DNA from: Actinomycetes bacterium
GTDB lineage: Bacteria > Actinomycetota > Acidimicrobiia > Acidimicrobiales > Acidimicrobiaceae
Assembly (NCBI GenBank): GCA_021785315.1
Contig: JAJYFX010000092.1
Coordinates: 1 to 6,236 of the forward strand
Direction of reading: 5' to 3'
Length of the DNA: 6,236 nucleotides
Program-made: the position numbers and the translations under genes
In this document: piece after piece, positions 5,764 through 6,236 of the stretch
How the letters are laid out: each line of letters begins with the position of its first letter
Position numbering within the stretch: the stretch's first letter is position 1
Notes under the pieces: generated by a model
Database searches by the model: none
Told to the model about the DNA's origin: nothing
What the model saw: only the letters and a program-made list of their open reading frames with translations

Positions 5764-6236
5764 GTGAGTTTCCGACCCGTATTTGCAGCTATATTAGCGG
5801 CCGGCGAAGGTACGAGGATGAGATCCTCGAGGCCTAAAACTTTGGCCCGAATATGCGGGAAACCAATGGGAATGCATGTAATCGATGCACTTGCGTGTGC
5901 TGGCGTTGAAGACGCTGTAGTCGTGGTTGGCCACGAAGCTGAGCGAGTGAAGGCGTCATTGTCCGAGTCTGGACCCTCAGATATGAGAATCCGGTTTGTT
6001 GAGCAAGCCCAGCTTCTCGGCACTGGGGATGCTTTGAGCGTAGCCTTGACCGTATTGCCTGACAATTTGCGTTACAACGGGAGCGAAACTCCAATCGTAT
6101 TAGTAGTGCCAGGCGACACGCCTCTTATCACGCCGGAGACTCTTGAAAAACTAGTCGATACCCATGTTGAATCCAGGGCTTCTGCAACCCTAGTCACGGC
6201 GGTGCCGGATGATGCTTTCGGTTACGGCAGGATAAT
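5764..6236 (+). CDS. glmU: Bifunctional UDP-N-acetylglucosamine pyrophosphorylase / glucosamine-1-phosphate N-acetyltransferase GlmU, N-terminal part
   Basis: GlmU acetylates glucosamine-1-phosphate and then joins it to UTP, giving UDP-GlcNAc for peptidoglycan. Only 157 residues of the N-terminal uridylyltransferase domain are present; full-length enzymes have about 450-490, so the acetyltransferase beta-helix lies beyond the right edge. The nucleotide loop LAAGEGTRM is at 11-19, with K25 in RPK. VVVVGH is at 52-57, EQAQLLGTGDA at 80-90, the metal-binding aspartate D118 is in PGDTPLITPETL, and GYGRI is at 153-157. The motif usually read GTGHA is GTGDA here (D89). An in-frame ATG at 5725 would add 13 residues; I prefer the GTG because of its better ribosome binding site and because few residues normally precede LAAG. 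A single-function nucleotidyltransferase cannot be excluded from the fragment alone, but the match to GlmU is strong. Confidence 0.9.
   Translation, partial: MSFRPVFAAILAAGEGTRMRSSRPKTLARICGKPMGMHVIDALACAGVEDAVVVVGHEAERVKASLSESGPSDMRIRFVEQAQLLGTGDALSVALTVLPDNLRYNGSETPIVLVVPGDTPLITPETLEKLVDTHVESRASATLVTAVPDDAFGYGRI

Noticed and set aside
5709..6094. Two minus-strand frames opposite glmU.
   Set aside because: They are antisense shadows of a clearly recognised GlmU coding frame.
1..6236. tRNA, rRNA, CRISPR array, insertion sequence or prophage remains.
   Set aside because: No tRNA-like T-arm sequence, regular repeat-spacer pattern, transposase motif or long terminal repeat was found on reading both strands.

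Overview
The window is 6.2 kb of ordinary-looking bacterial chromosome, roughly 50% G+C by eye, with five protein genes and two long non-coding gaps. The best taxonomic clue is the glmU fragment at the right edge. Its N-terminus (LAAGEGTRMRS.RPK.L...CGKPM..HVIDAL) resembles, from memory, GlmU of Actinobacteria and especially Acidimicrobiia. The secreted protein, with Ig-like repeats joined by (D)TPPV linkers and a Cys-containing Ala-rich tail, also fits an actinobacterium. This placement is an inference and no search was run.

Left part (1-1671, minus strand): an importer operon of the nitrate/sulfonate/taurine (NitT/TauT, SsuBC-like) ABC family. A plausible sigma-70 promoter (TTGACT-17-TATGTT) precedes the permease gene. 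The ATPase gene follows after 51 nt and runs off the left edge. No substrate-binding protein gene lies in the window, so the substrate cannot be named.

Centre (about 1575-3948): a gap of about 940 bp separates the operon from a divergent gene for a 462-residue exported protein. That protein has a signal peptide, an unrecognised beta-rich domain, two Ig-like repeats and a helical tail. Its 5' leader can fold into a compact three-way junction ending three bases before the Shine-Dalgarno sequence, which is the most interesting unexplained structure here. A perfect 10-bp UUCG-capped terminator follows the gene.

Right part (3949-6236): a gap of about 680 bp with scattered hairpins and an AT-rich block leads to a soluble GAF-GGDEF protein. 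It is a predicted diguanylate cyclase with an intact GGDEF motif and RxxD inhibitory site. After 136 nt comes the 5' third of glmU, the UDP-N-acetylglucosamine synthesis enzyme, which runs off the right edge.

The genes do not form one pathway. Nutrient uptake, an exported surface or extracellular protein, c-di-GMP signalling and cell-wall precursor synthesis simply lie side by side. I saw no mobile element, CRISPR array, rRNA or tRNA. A link between the c-di-GMP enzyme and the exported protein is possible but rests only on proximity.
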